Assembly (NCBI GenBank): GCA_965225715.1
Contig: CBDDBK010000002.1
Location: 1,054,001 to 1,118,000 of the forward strand
Direction of reading: 5' to 3'
Source of the DNA: CBDDBK01 sp965225715
Lineage (GTDB): Bacteria > Bacteroidota > Bacteroidia > Cytophagales > Flammeovirgaceae
Length of the DNA: 64,000 bases
Shown here: piece by piece, positions 47,314 to 54,840 of the stretch
Numbering within the stretch: position 1 is the first letter of the stretch
Layout of the letters: each line of letters starts with the position of its first letter
Program-made: the position numbers and the translations under genes
Notes under the pieces: generated by a model
Database searches by the model: none
Seen by the model: the letters and a program-made list of their open reading frames with translations, nothing else
Told to the model about the DNA's origin: nothing

Positions 47314-48789
47314 ATGCTTCAAGAAACTATTAAGAATAGGACAATATTTTGCAAAGATAATCTCGATATCTTACAAAATATCAATTCCAATACTATTGAT
47401 TTGATTTATTTAGATCCCCCTTTTAATAAAAAAAAAGTGTTTACTGCTCCAATTGGAAGCAGTGCTGAAGGAGCAAGTTTTAAAGATTATTTTCGCGAAG
47501 AGGATCTTAAAGATGAATGGCTTCAAACGATTAAAGAAGATCATATAGAATTATATAATTTTTTAAATGGTATTAAAAACATAAGTAGTAACAAGCACTA
47601 TCTTTACAACTATTGCTATCTGGCTTATATGGCGATACGTTTGATAGAAATGCATAGAATTTTAAAAGATACGGGTAGTCTTTATTTTCATTGCGATCCA
47701 ACAATGAGTCATTATATTAAATTACTTATGGATATTATTTTTGGGGAAAAGAATTTTAGAAATGAAATCACATGGAAAAGAGTTTATAGCAATCAAAAAG
47801 GAAGTCAGCATAGACCAAAACAATGGGGAAGTAATACTGATATTATCTTTTTTTACGTAAAATCAGAAAATGCAAACTTAGATCCATATAAAAAACTAAC
47901 TGAAGAAGAAATTTTTAAATTATTCCCTCATATAGAGAAAGATGGGCGAAGATATAATATAACAAGTAGTGATTGGTTTAGTAGGCCAACTATGGGACCA
48001 AGACCCAACTTATGCTATACATATAAAGGCGTTACTAATCCACATCCGTCAGGATGGCGGGTATCAAAAGAAAAATTAATCGAATTGGATAAAAATGGTT
48101 ATGTCATATGGAGAAAAAATAAAAGACCTTTAAGAAAATTGTATGCTGACGAATATAAAGGATATGTCTATGGAAATATATGGATTGATATTAAACCCGT
48201 TATAGGAAATCAAAGAATAGGCTACCCCACCCAAAAACCTCTCGCTTTACTCGAAAGAATTATAAAAGCCAGCAGCAATAAAAACGATGTTGTTTTAGAC
48301 CCTTTCTGTGGTTGTGCTACAACCTGCGTTGCCGCTGAAAAACTAAAGCGCCAATGGATAGGCATAGACGTTTCGGTCACAGCTTACGAACTCGTTAAAA
48401 AGCGCTTAGCTAAAGAAATAAAAGGTGAAGAAGAAAACGGACAAAGAGACCTTTTAAACTATGAAAAAGAAGTTTATTACACAACTACTTCTCCAAACCG
48501 AACCGATATTCAAGAAAAAAATCATTTGACCAAAAAATATGTTTATGTGATCTCAAATCCTGCATTTGTCAATATGTATAAAGTAGGAATAGCAAGCAAT
48601 TGCCAAGCCCGATTAAACAGTTATCAAACTTCTGATCCAAATAGAGGCTATCATCTACAATATAAAAAACATACTCATTTATTCAGATCTATAGAAAAAC
48701 ATATACACACTACATTTGACAATCAACACGAATGGGTGAGAGGACAATTAGAAGATATTATACAAGCAATTGAAAAGTATAGAAATTAA
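47314..48789 (+). CDS. beta-class DNA MTase with GIY-YIG-like tail, array copy 5
   Basis: 491 residues, the longest. Variable segment of 149 residues (152-300) starts ITWKRVYSNQKGSQHRPKQW, lacks the K/R-HD form (reads NTDIIFFYVKS) and includes YTYKGVTNPHPSGWRVSKEK and YGNIWIDIKPV. The last pattern is familiar from other Mod-type MTases. The N-terminal common part has MHRILK, shared only with copy 6, while the tail (NHLTKK) matches copy 2, so the gene is a mosaic. Confidence 0.93.
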   Translation: MLQETIKNRTIFCKDNLDILQNINSNTIDLIYLDPPFNKKKVFTAPIGSSAEGASFKDYFREEDLKDEWLQTIKEDHIELYNFLNGIKNISSNKHYLYNYCYLAYMAIRLIEMHRILKDTGSLYFHCDPTMSHYIKLLMDIIFGEKNFRNEITWKRVYSNQKGSQHRPKQWGSNTDIIFFYVKSENANLDPYKKLTEEEIFKLFPHIEKDGRRYNITSSDWFSRPTMGPRPNLCYTYKGVTNPHPSGWRVSKEKLIELDKNGYVIWRKNKRPLRKLYADEYKGYVYGNIWIDIKPVIGNQRIGYPTQKPLALLERIIKASSNKNDVVLDPFCGCATTCVAAEKLKRQWIGIDVSVTAYELVKKRLAKEIKGEEENGQRDLLNYEKEVYYTTTSPNRTDIQEKNHLTKKYVYVISNPAFVNMYKVGIASNCQARLNSYQTSDPNRGYHLQYKKHTHLFRSIEKHIHTTFDNQHEWVRGQLEDIIQAIEKYRN

Positions 48790-48876
48790 AAATCAACGCA
48801 TTAAACTATTTAAATTATGAATTTTAAAACATATAAGTATTTAATATCAATATTTTAATAAAAATTACTGAAATAA

Positions 48877-50238
48877 ATGCTTCAAGAAACTATTAAGAAT
48901 AGGACAATATTTTGCAAAGATAATCTCGATATCTTACAAAATATCAATTCCAATACTATTGATTTGATTTATTTAGATCCCCCTTTTAATAAAAAAAAAG
49001 TGTTTACTGCTCCAATTGGAAGCAGTGCTGAAGGAGCAAGTTTTAAAGATTATTTTCGCGAAGAGGATCTTAAAGATGAATGGCTTCAAACGATTAAAGA
49101 AGATCATATAGAATTATATAATTTTTTAAATGGTATTAAAAACATAAGTAGTAACAAGCACTATCTTTACAACTATTGCTATCTGGCTTATATGGCGATA
49201 CGTTTGATAGAAATGCATAGAATTTTAAAAGATACGGGTAGTCTTTATTTTCATTGCGATCCCACCATGAGTCATTATATTAAATTACTTATGGATATTA
49301 TCTTTGGAGAAAAAAATTTTAGAAATGAAATTGTGTGGAATTATGGTAAATGGAGTAATCTTTCCAATTATTTTCAACGCAACCATGATATTATTTTTTT
49401 CTACGCCAAAACTGAACATTATATTTTTAAACCTATATATGTCCAAAAAAGATCCAATAATATATATCATACGAACATTGTCAAAGGTAAAGGGCAACTG
49501 CTTATTTACAACAAAAACGAAATTCTTGAGGCTATAATTGAAAAATACAAACGTAAAGGCTATAAACCTATTTATGTTGAAAATAAAGGAGTAGCTGAAA
49601 ATGATACATGGACATATTTAAGACATGAAAAAATAAATATTTTAAACAGTCAATCAAAAGAACGTACAGGTTACCCCACCCAAAAACCTCTCGCTTTACT
49701 CGAAAGAATCATAAAAGCCAGCAGCAATAAAAATGATATCGTCCTAGACCCTTTCTGTGGTTGTGCTACAACCTGCGTTGCCGCTGAAAAACTAAAGCGC
49801 CAATGGATAGGCATAGACGTTTCTGTCACAGCTTATGAACTCGTTAAAAAGCGCTTAGCTAAAGAAATAAAAGGTGAAGAAGAAAACGGACAAAGAGACC
49901 TTTTAAACTATGAAAAAGAAGTTTATTACACAACCACTGCTCCAAAACGAACCGATATTCAAGAAAAAAATCATTTGATCAAAAAATATGTTTATGTGAT
50001 CTCAAATCCTGCATTTGTTAATATGTATAAAGTAGGAATAGCAAGCAATTGCCAAGCCCGATTAAACAGTTATCAAACTTCTGATCCAAATAGAGGTTAT
50101 CATCTACAATATAAAAAACATACTCATTTATTCAGATCTATAGAAAAACATATACACACTACATTTGACAATCAACACGAATGGGTAAGAGGACAATTAG
50201 AAGATATTATACAAGCAATTGAAAAGTATAGAAATTAG
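48877..50238 (+). CDS. beta-class DNA MTase with GIY-YIG-like tail, array copy 6
   Basis: 453 residues. Variable segment of 111 residues (152-262) starts IVWNYGKWSNLSNYFQRNHD and contains GKGQLLIYNKNEILEAIIEK and ENDTWTYLRHEKI. The N-terminal half is almost the same as copy 5 (MHRILK, AAGTAGTAAC at DNA level). The C-terminal half returns to the copy 1 type (NDIVLDPF, TTTAPKRTDI) and is followed by a type A spacer. Motifs intact; last complete gene of the array. Confidence 0.93.
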   Translation: MLQETIKNRTIFCKDNLDILQNINSNTIDLIYLDPPFNKKKVFTAPIGSSAEGASFKDYFREEDLKDEWLQTIKEDHIELYNFLNGIKNISSNKHYLYNYCYLAYMAIRLIEMHRILKDTGSLYFHCDPTMSHYIKLLMDIIFGEKNFRNEIVWNYGKWSNLSNYFQRNHDIIFFYAKTEHYIFKPIYVQKRSNNIYHTNIVKGKGQLLIYNKNEILEAIIEKYKRKGYKPIYVENKGVAENDTWTYLRHEKINILNSQSKERTGYPTQKPLALLERIIKASSNKNDIVLDPFCGCATTCVAAEKLKRQWIGIDVSVTAYELVKKRLAKEIKGEEENGQRDLLNYEKEVYYTTTAPKRTDIQEKNHLIKKYVYVISNPAFVNMYKVGIASNCQARLNSYQTSDPNRGYHLQYKKHTHLFRSIEKHIHTTFDNQHEWVRGQLEDIIQAIEKYRN

Positions 50239-50318
50239 AAATCAAGGCGTTAAGCTATGAGATTTAAAACATATAAGTATTTAAAATCAATATTTTAATA
50301 AAAATTACTGAAATAAAT

Positions 50319-50397
50319 GCTTCAAGAAACTATTAAGAATAGAACAATATTTTGCAAGGATAATCTTGATATCTTACAAAATATCAATTCCAATACC
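50319..50397 (+). pseudogene. seventh MTase copy, first 26 codons only
   Basis: Matches the other copies from ATG to ...ATTCCAATAC with three base changes, then breaks sharply into unrelated sequence (CATGATCGTGTTACAC). No other part of an MTase is seen downstream, so the array was cut here by deletion or by insertion of the recombinase-bearing segment. Confidence 0.88.
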
Positions 50398-50650
50398 ATG
50401 ATCGTGTTACACAAGTAATGATAAAATTGAGAAAACAGGCTAAAATAAGTTATTTTGCGAGATATAAATTATTAAGAATGCTTTAATTGAACGTATGAGT
50501 TACAGGGCAATTTCTATAGTTTTTTCGGTTAGCCTGACTTAGCTTTTACATTTTGCCTCAGAGGTCTTTAAAAGCGTGTATAGTTTTTATTTTTATGGTA
50601 TAAAAAACTGATAATAAATTAGACTGGAAAATCTAAAGCCAATACGAATC
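50398..50650. other. AT-rich non-coding junction segment
   Basis: Lies between the broken seventh MTase and the recombinase 3' end. I see no gene, no inverted repeat of note and no match to the array. It probably belongs to the segment that interrupted the array. Confidence 0.5.
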
Positions 50651-51665
50651 CTATACGTTTCGTTGCCCATTTTTCTTGCTTTTAGAAGAAAGGGGAGGCA
50701 TTAAACTCCTGAGGTTGATGGTCACCTCTTCTTCGTCAATGACGATCATATCAGTTACTACCTCCACAATCTCTCGCTTCTTCTCAAGGGCATACGCATC
50801 CCAAGACGCATATATCTGCTCAGCCTCTTCCGCCAAATACGCATTCACCTCCGATTGATTCTTCAGCGAAGCCACCTCTCCCTCAAGACGCATTATCTCA
50901 CGTTTCAGCTCCTTAGAACGCTCAAAAGGTTCCCTATGGTAATCCGAAAATGCCTCAGTTGGTATGTGCCCTCCGTATGCCTTTGGATATAGGGTCGGAG
51001 AGCCAACGCTTGATCGTCGCATCACTGAAGCGTTTATCGGTTCTGGTGCGATAGCCACGTTCATTTAAAATAGCCGCCACTCGCTTCTTCCGTTTGGTAT
51101 CAATAAAGAGTTCAAAGACCAGTTTACGTACTTCTGCTTCTTCCTCATGAAGCACAAGGCTATCGCCTTTCCATCGAAAGCCATATGGAGCTATTCCCCC
51201 CATATGCTTACCCGCCTTTGCTCTCTGAAGAACTGAAGCCTTGACCCGTGAAGCTATTTCCTCCTGCTCCCATTCAGCCATCGCTGAAATGATGGTGTAA
51301 AAGAGTCTGCCTGCAGGGCTTCGCGTATCAATGTTTTCAAAGATAGAAACCAGATCGGCATGGTGTTCCTGAAAGAAATCGGAGAATTCGAGGAGCTGTT
51401 TGGTATTGCGTGCCAGCCTTGCAATCTTGGAAAAAATGAGGGCTGAGATATGTCCTCTCTGAATGTCATAGAGCATCCTCTGGGCTTCGGGATGTTCCAT
51501 TACTGATTTACCGGATACGCCGGATAGGTTATAGACTTCCCGCACGGTCCAGTTTCGGGATTCGGCGTACATTTTCGCTCTCTCTTCGTGGTGTTTGGGG
51601 GAGTCGCCTTCGGCTTGCTCTTCCGTGCTTACCCTCACCCAAATACCGACATATTTTTGAGCCAT
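50651..51665 (-). pseudogene. large serine recombinase, frameshifted
   Basis: The first frame (51665-50955) has the resolvase catalytic domain: VRVSTEEQAEGDSPKHHEER with the nucleophile serine, SALIFSKIARLARN, ENIDTRSPAGRLFYTIISAM, AEWEQEEIASRVKAS. A recombinase domain follows (GKHMGGIAPYGFRWKGDSLV) up to LSDPISKG. Near 50985 the frame changes to YPKAYGGHIPTEAFSDYH and a C-terminal coiled coil (KELKREIMRLEGEVASLKNQ), ending at 50651. The zinc-ribbon region between the domains seems deleted. The sequence is clearly GC-richer than the window, a sign of recent transfer. A second initiating frame (from 51064) covers the C-terminal part, so partial products are conceivable. Confidence 0.82.
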
Positions 51666-51872
51666 GATATAGTGTAATTGGTTAGTAAATTGTTAATTTA
51701 TAATGAAGTACGAAGGTGCAAAAAAGGGCAATACATTGCAAGTATTTGTTGCTTTTTGTTGCACTTTTTTTCGAAAAAATAGGGTGTTTATTGCCCCTTA
51801 TTTTTTACTTTTGTCTCTTGGGTTTGGGTTCCGTGTCATAGGGAGGACTTGACTAAAAGTCCAACATGAGCG
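51666..51872. other. recombinase upstream region with imperfect inverted repeat
   Basis: GTGCAAAAAAGGGCAA at 51713-51728 is roughly mirrored by TTGCTTTTTGTTGCAC about 17 bases further on. Placed just upstream of the recombinase start, it could be a crossover or binding site. No gene. Confidence 0.35.
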
Positions 51873-51893
51873 ACAATAGGGAAAATCTATTGT
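51873..51893 (+). promoter_or_regulatory. inverted repeat before the PIN toxin gene
   Basis: ACAATAG and CTATTGT, 7 perfect pairs around 7 bases, 25 bases upstream of the PIN gene start. This is a typical position for an autoregulatory operator of a toxin-antitoxin operon, though its function is inferred. Confidence 0.4.
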
Positions 51894-51917
51894 TCATTTT
51901 AAAATTTAAGAGCGTAT

Positions 51918-52370
51918 ATGAAATCAAAAATCTATCTTGATAATTCGGTGTTTGGAGGTTATTATGACCTTGAGTTCAAAAAGCCCACAAGGATTCTGTT
52001 TTCTCAGATTGAAGAAGGGAAGTTTGAAGTGTATATTTCGGATACCCTTGACAGAGAGTTGCGTCGTGCGCCTAAGCACGTGCAAAATGTTTTAGGAAAA
52101 ATACCTAATAACTGCCTTATAAGAGTTACATCAAATAAGAAAGTGGATACTTTAGCACTTGAATATATCAAAAACGAGATCATTACAGATACACATTTTG
52201 ATGACACTATGCATATTGCTACAGCAGCTGTTTTTAACGTATCTATGTTGATAAGTTGGAATTTCAAGCATATTGTAAATTCGTATCGTATACCTCTGTA
52301 TAATAAAGTAAACAAAGACTTGGGATACAACGAAATTCAAATTGTGAGTCCTCCTTCAATTATTTATTAA
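51918..52370 (+). CDS. PIN-domain toxin (VapC-like)
   Basis: 150 residues. Acidic residues of a PIN nuclease are placed as expected: D8 in IYLDNSVFGGYYD, a central glutamate in DTLDRELRRAP, and DD in THFDDTMHIATAAVFNVSML, with SWNFKHIVN close to the end. The next gene (52394) begins 23 bases after its stop and is a plausible antitoxin, giving the toxin-first order seen for this PIN subfamily in Bacteroidota. VapC-type toxins cut tRNA or rRNA when free of antitoxin. The target here is unknown. Confidence 0.78.
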   Translation: MKSKIYLDNSVFGGYYDLEFKKPTRILFSQIEEGKFEVYISDTLDRELRRAPKHVQNVLGKIPNNCLIRVTSNKKVDTLALEYIKNEIITDTHFDDTMHIATAAVFNVSMLISWNFKHIVNSYRIPLYNKVNKDLGYNEIQIVSPPSIIY

Positions 52371-52393
52371 TTTTTTTTTATCAAAATACCATT

Positions 52394-52639
52394 ATGAAAG
52401 AAGTAAAATTAAGTCCCTCTTCTGGGGTCACAGAAGATGATAACTTTAGCATTGATGCCGTTAAAATGAAAAACGACATTCAAGCCCAAATTCGTGAAGA
52501 CCTTAACGGTGATTTCAGTATAGAAAACCGGAGAGAATTTGACAAAAAAATGATCAGGGAAGGGAAAAGTCTTCTTTACAAAAGTGTAGAAGAATACGAA
52601 GAGCTATGTCGAATAGCAGATGCAAAGTCAAAAATATAA
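52394..52639 (+). CDS. putative antitoxin of the first PIN module
   Basis: 81 residues, acidic and lysine-rich, mostly helical (IDAVKMKNDIQAQIREDLNG, NRREFDKKMIREGKSLLYKS). No known DNA-binding motif is obvious. The call rests on size, charge and position directly behind the PIN gene. It ends 15 bases before the solo IS256 end. Confidence 0.55.
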   Translation: MKEVKLSPSSGVTEDDNFSIDAVKMKNDIQAQIREDLNGDFSIENRREFDKKMIREGKSLLYKSVEEYEELCRIADAKSKI

Positions 52640-52654
52640 TATTAACCAACAAGA

Positions 52655-52709
52655 GACACTATCCCATAAAGTGTGTAAGTTTGAAAATTACAGGGCTTAG
52701 GTTTTCTTT
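52655..52709. mobile_element. solo left end of the IS256-type element
   Basis: 55 bases equal to 21567-21621 with one mismatch (GTTTGAAAAT against GTTTAAAAAT). The match then stops. No other part of the IS is present, so this is a scar of deletion or one-ended rearrangement. Confidence 0.85.
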
Positions 52710-52913
52710 GTCCAAGCCGTTTTATCTACTGATGCGTTTATTTTCTATACACTTGTTTTTCTATTTTTTTCTTGCTTATCTATAATTTCGTATTCTCTTT
52801 TACCTTTAGGATTCAACAATATTTTTAAAAATCATTATGCAAAGGTCTTACAATATGAAAAACGCTGGGAAATAGAAGTTTTTTTTAAATACAATGAAGA
52901 CCATTGGTTTTAA
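52710..52913 (+). pseudogene. C-terminal fragment of an unknown membrane protein
   Basis: An open frame without a start runs from the IS scar: VQAVLSTDAFIFYTLVFLFF with a membrane helix, then FKNHYAKVLQYEKRWEIEVF and DHWF-stop. The 5' part was removed at the IS junction. Family unknown. The rest of the gap to pyrH has no supported gene. Confidence 0.4.
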
Positions 52914-53044
52914 TTTTGAAGATATAAACCTAAAAAAGACGAAAAAATTAGAACCGACTTAGAAATAGGTCTATAAAACATAAAATAAAAAGATTACCAG
53001 CAACTTATTCAAAGGTTTCTAATAAGCGATGCCTATAAAATATA

Positions 53045-53052
53045 TACCTTTG
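53045..53052 (+). promoter_or_regulatory. putative -7 box of pyrH promoter
   Basis: TACCTTTG, a perfect TAnnTTTG match, 45 bases before the pyrH start codon. Confidence 0.45.
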
Positions 53053-53097
53053 TATTAACTAAATAACTTAAATTATTTTTAATGCTTATCTATTTAA

Positions 53098-53805
53098 ATG
53101 AAATATAAAAGAGTACTTTTAAAATTAAGCGGTGAGGTTTTAATGGGGAATGGGATGTCCGGTTTAGATGCTAATTATTTAAATTATTTTGCTTTGGAGA
53201 TTAGAAAAGTTATAGAAAAAGGGGTACAGTTAGCTATAGTTATAGGCGGCGGAAATATTTTTAGAGGTAGAGAATCAGAAAAAATAGGTATAGAAAAAGT
53301 TCAAGCTGATTACATGGGTATGATAGGCACAGTGATAAATGGTCTGGCTTTACAGAGTACCTTAGAACAAAGAAATATTGACACGCGTTTGATGTCTTCA
53401 ATTCAAATGGATCAGGTTTGTGAACCTTATATTCGTAGGCGTGCCATTCGGCATCTTGAAAGAAATAGAGTGGTTATTTTATCAGGTGGAATGGGTAATC
53501 CTTGTGTCACAACTGATTCGGCAGCTAGCTGGAAAGCTTTTGAACTTAATGTTGATATACTTTTGAAAGGTACTCGTGTTGATGGTATTTATTCAGCTGA
53601 TCCGGAGAAAGATAAAAAAGCAATTAAATATGATAAAATCTCTTTTCAAGAAGCACTTTTAAAAGATCTAAACATTATGGATCTTACCGCTTTTACTTTT
53701 TCCAAAGAACATAATGTACCTATCATTGTTTTTAATATTAATAAAAAAGATAACTTATTTAATATCGTGAAAGGTAAACCTATCGGAACAGTTGTCAGTA
53801 ATTAA
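53098..53805 (+). CDS. pyrH: UMP kinase
   Basis: 235 residues, full length. Family motifs: KRVLLKLSGEVLMG, IVIGGGNIFRG, DYMGMIGTVINGLALQ, YIRRRAIRHLE, VVILSGGMGNPCVTTDSAA, DILLKGTRVDGIYSADP, MDLTAFTFSKEH. It phosphorylates UMP to UDP in the cytoplasm and is essential in most bacteria. It stands between two toxin-antitoxin modules. The usual neighbour frr (ribosome recycling factor) is missing, which suggests that insertion or rearrangement separated them. Confidence 0.96.
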   Translation: MKYKRVLLKLSGEVLMGNGMSGLDANYLNYFALEIRKVIEKGVQLAIVIGGGNIFRGRESEKIGIEKVQADYMGMIGTVINGLALQSTLEQRNIDTRLMSSIQMDQVCEPYIRRRAIRHLERNRVVILSGGMGNPCVTTDSAASWKAFELNVDILLKGTRVDGIYSADPEKDKKAIKYDKISFQEALLKDLNIMDLTAFTFSKEHNVPIIVFNINKKDNLFNIVKGKPIGTVVSN

Positions 53806-53838
53806 ATAATAAAGCAAATTATTCAAATTATTGCTATG

Positions 53839-53926
53839 TATAGCAATGCTATTTTATTTCGGGAAACAGACGTTTTCAAAATCAACGAATTAAAAACTTT
53901 CAAATTTTTCAATTGACATGACTATA
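53839..53926 (-). repeat. TATAG-ended intergenic repeat, reverse copy
   Basis: TATAGCAATGCTATTTTATT to TTCAATTGACATGACTATA, 88 bases. Its right end lies 12 bases before the preferred start of the next gene. Confidence 0.75.
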
Positions 53927-53938
53927 ATAGAAAGTATC

Positions 53939-54271
53939 ATGGTAGAAAAGCATATAATATTAAATTACGACCTTGGTCTTAAAGGAGACTATAATGGACT
54001 ATACTCATTTTTAGATAATCTCAACGCAATTGAAATTGGGAATTCTAGCGCTGCTTTTGAAATGAAGTTTTCAGAAGATGATTTTAATACTATATTTCAT
54101 GAACTTCGAGAAAAATTAAAAGAGGGCATTAATATTGAAAAAACAGATCGTATTTATGTGATCATAATAGTTAAGGCTAATGTGCGTGGAGGGTTTTTAT
54201 TTGGACAAAGAAAAAGAGCCATGTGGAAAGGATATGGTGTAAAAACATCACAAGATTTCGACAATTTTTAA
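53939..54271 (+). CDS. putative antitoxin of the second PIN module
   Basis: 110 residues from ATG 53939. The longer frame from 53918 starts inside the TATAG repeat and is less likely. Sequence: MVEKHIILNYDLGLKGDYNG, then a small alpha/beta fold (IYVIIIVKANVRGGFLFGQR). No family recognised. It lies 4 bases before the PIN gene at 54276, an antitoxin-toxin layout that is the basis for the call. Confidence 0.5.
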   Translation: MVEKHIILNYDLGLKGDYNGLYSFLDNLNAIEIGNSSAAFEMKFSEDDFNTIFHELREKLKEGINIEKTDRIYVIIIVKANVRGGFLFGQRKRAMWKGYGVKTSQDFDNF

Positions 54272-54275
54272 TTTT

Positions 54276-54704
54276 ATGCAATACATACTCACGGATACTT
54301 GTTATTGGTTAGGGCTTGTAGATAATAGAGATCAACACCATAAGAAATCATTGGATATTAATGATCTAATTAAGGATAATTATACTATTGTGTTCCCTTT
54401 TCCATGTTTTTATGAAATAATAAGAACAAAGTTTGTCAAGGATAAGCTAAAATTATCAGCTTTGGAAAACCATTTGAAAAGTAGCAAGATTGAATATGTA
54501 GATGATGCAGAATATAAAGATAAAGCGCTTTCTAAAGTTTATGAGTTAAATAAGAAATCATACATTTCCCACAGTTTGACTGATGCGGTAATTCGAGAAA
54601 TGCTGGGTGATATTAATCTGAGAATTGGTTATCTGGTAACCTACAATGTGAAAGATTTTTACGATATATGTAGTAAAAGAAATATTGAGATATTGAATGA
54701 ATGA
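54276..54704 (+). CDS. PIN-domain toxin, second type
   Basis: 142 residues. PIN signs are YILTDTCYWLGLVD (D7 with threonine and cysteine), a glutamate in PCFYEIIRTKF, and SLTDAVIREML (conserved D), then VTYNVKDFYDIC. It differs from the 51918 toxin in sequence and in gene order (antitoxin first), so the two modules are independent acquisitions. Target unknown. Confidence 0.68.
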   Translation: MQYILTDTCYWLGLVDNRDQHHKKSLDINDLIKDNYTIVFPFPCFYEIIRTKFVKDKLKLSALENHLKSSKIEYVDDAEYKDKALSKVYELNKKSYISHSLTDAVIREMLGDINLRIGYLVTYNVKDFYDICSKRNIEILNE

Positions 54705-54715
54705 TATGTGCAAAC

Positions 54716-54809
54716 GATAGCAATCCTATTTTATTTTACAAAACGTTCTATTTCAAAATGAATAAATTAGAAGCCTAAAAAATCTTTTTTTTTAAGTAAT
54801 TTGGGTATA
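54716..54809 (-). repeat. TATAG-ended intergenic repeat, reverse copy
   Basis: GATAGCAATCCTATTTTATT to AAGTAATTTGGGTATA; most like the 3036 copy (TTTTACAAAACGTT against TTTTGCGAAACGTT). It lies just before the R-M gene. Confidence 0.7.
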
Positions 54810-54840
54810 ATAGGATCGTAATAAGTTTTTTAAAAAGATA

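Larger units (their letters stand above)
41791..50397 (+). repeat. tandem array of six and a fraction MTase genes
   Basis: Copy starts at 41791, 43141, 44542, 45910, 47314, 48877 and 50319 (truncated). Each unit is a coding part plus a 78-87-base spacer ending AATAAAA(G/A)TTACTGAAATA before the ATG. The first 453 and last 576 bases of each gene are nearly identical. The middles (42244-42486, 43594-43887, 44995-45246, 46363-46650, 47767-48213, 49330-49662) are different. Two spacer types exist: type A (GGCGTTAAGCTATGAGATTT) after copies 1, 2, 6 and type B (GCATTAAACTATTTAAATT) after copies 3, 4, 5. Confidence 0.97.

Noticed and set aside
41791..50318. Regular 1.3-1.6-kb repeats with shared spacers considered as a CRISPR-like or rolling array
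   Set aside because: Units are complete coding genes with shared ends; the spacers are repeats, not unique sequence, and are far too widely spaced for CRISPR.
53911..53930. TTGACA and TATAAT next to each other as a sigma-70 promoter
   Set aside because: The spacing is only about 4 bases, Bacteroidota use a different consensus, and both words are part of the TATAG repeat.
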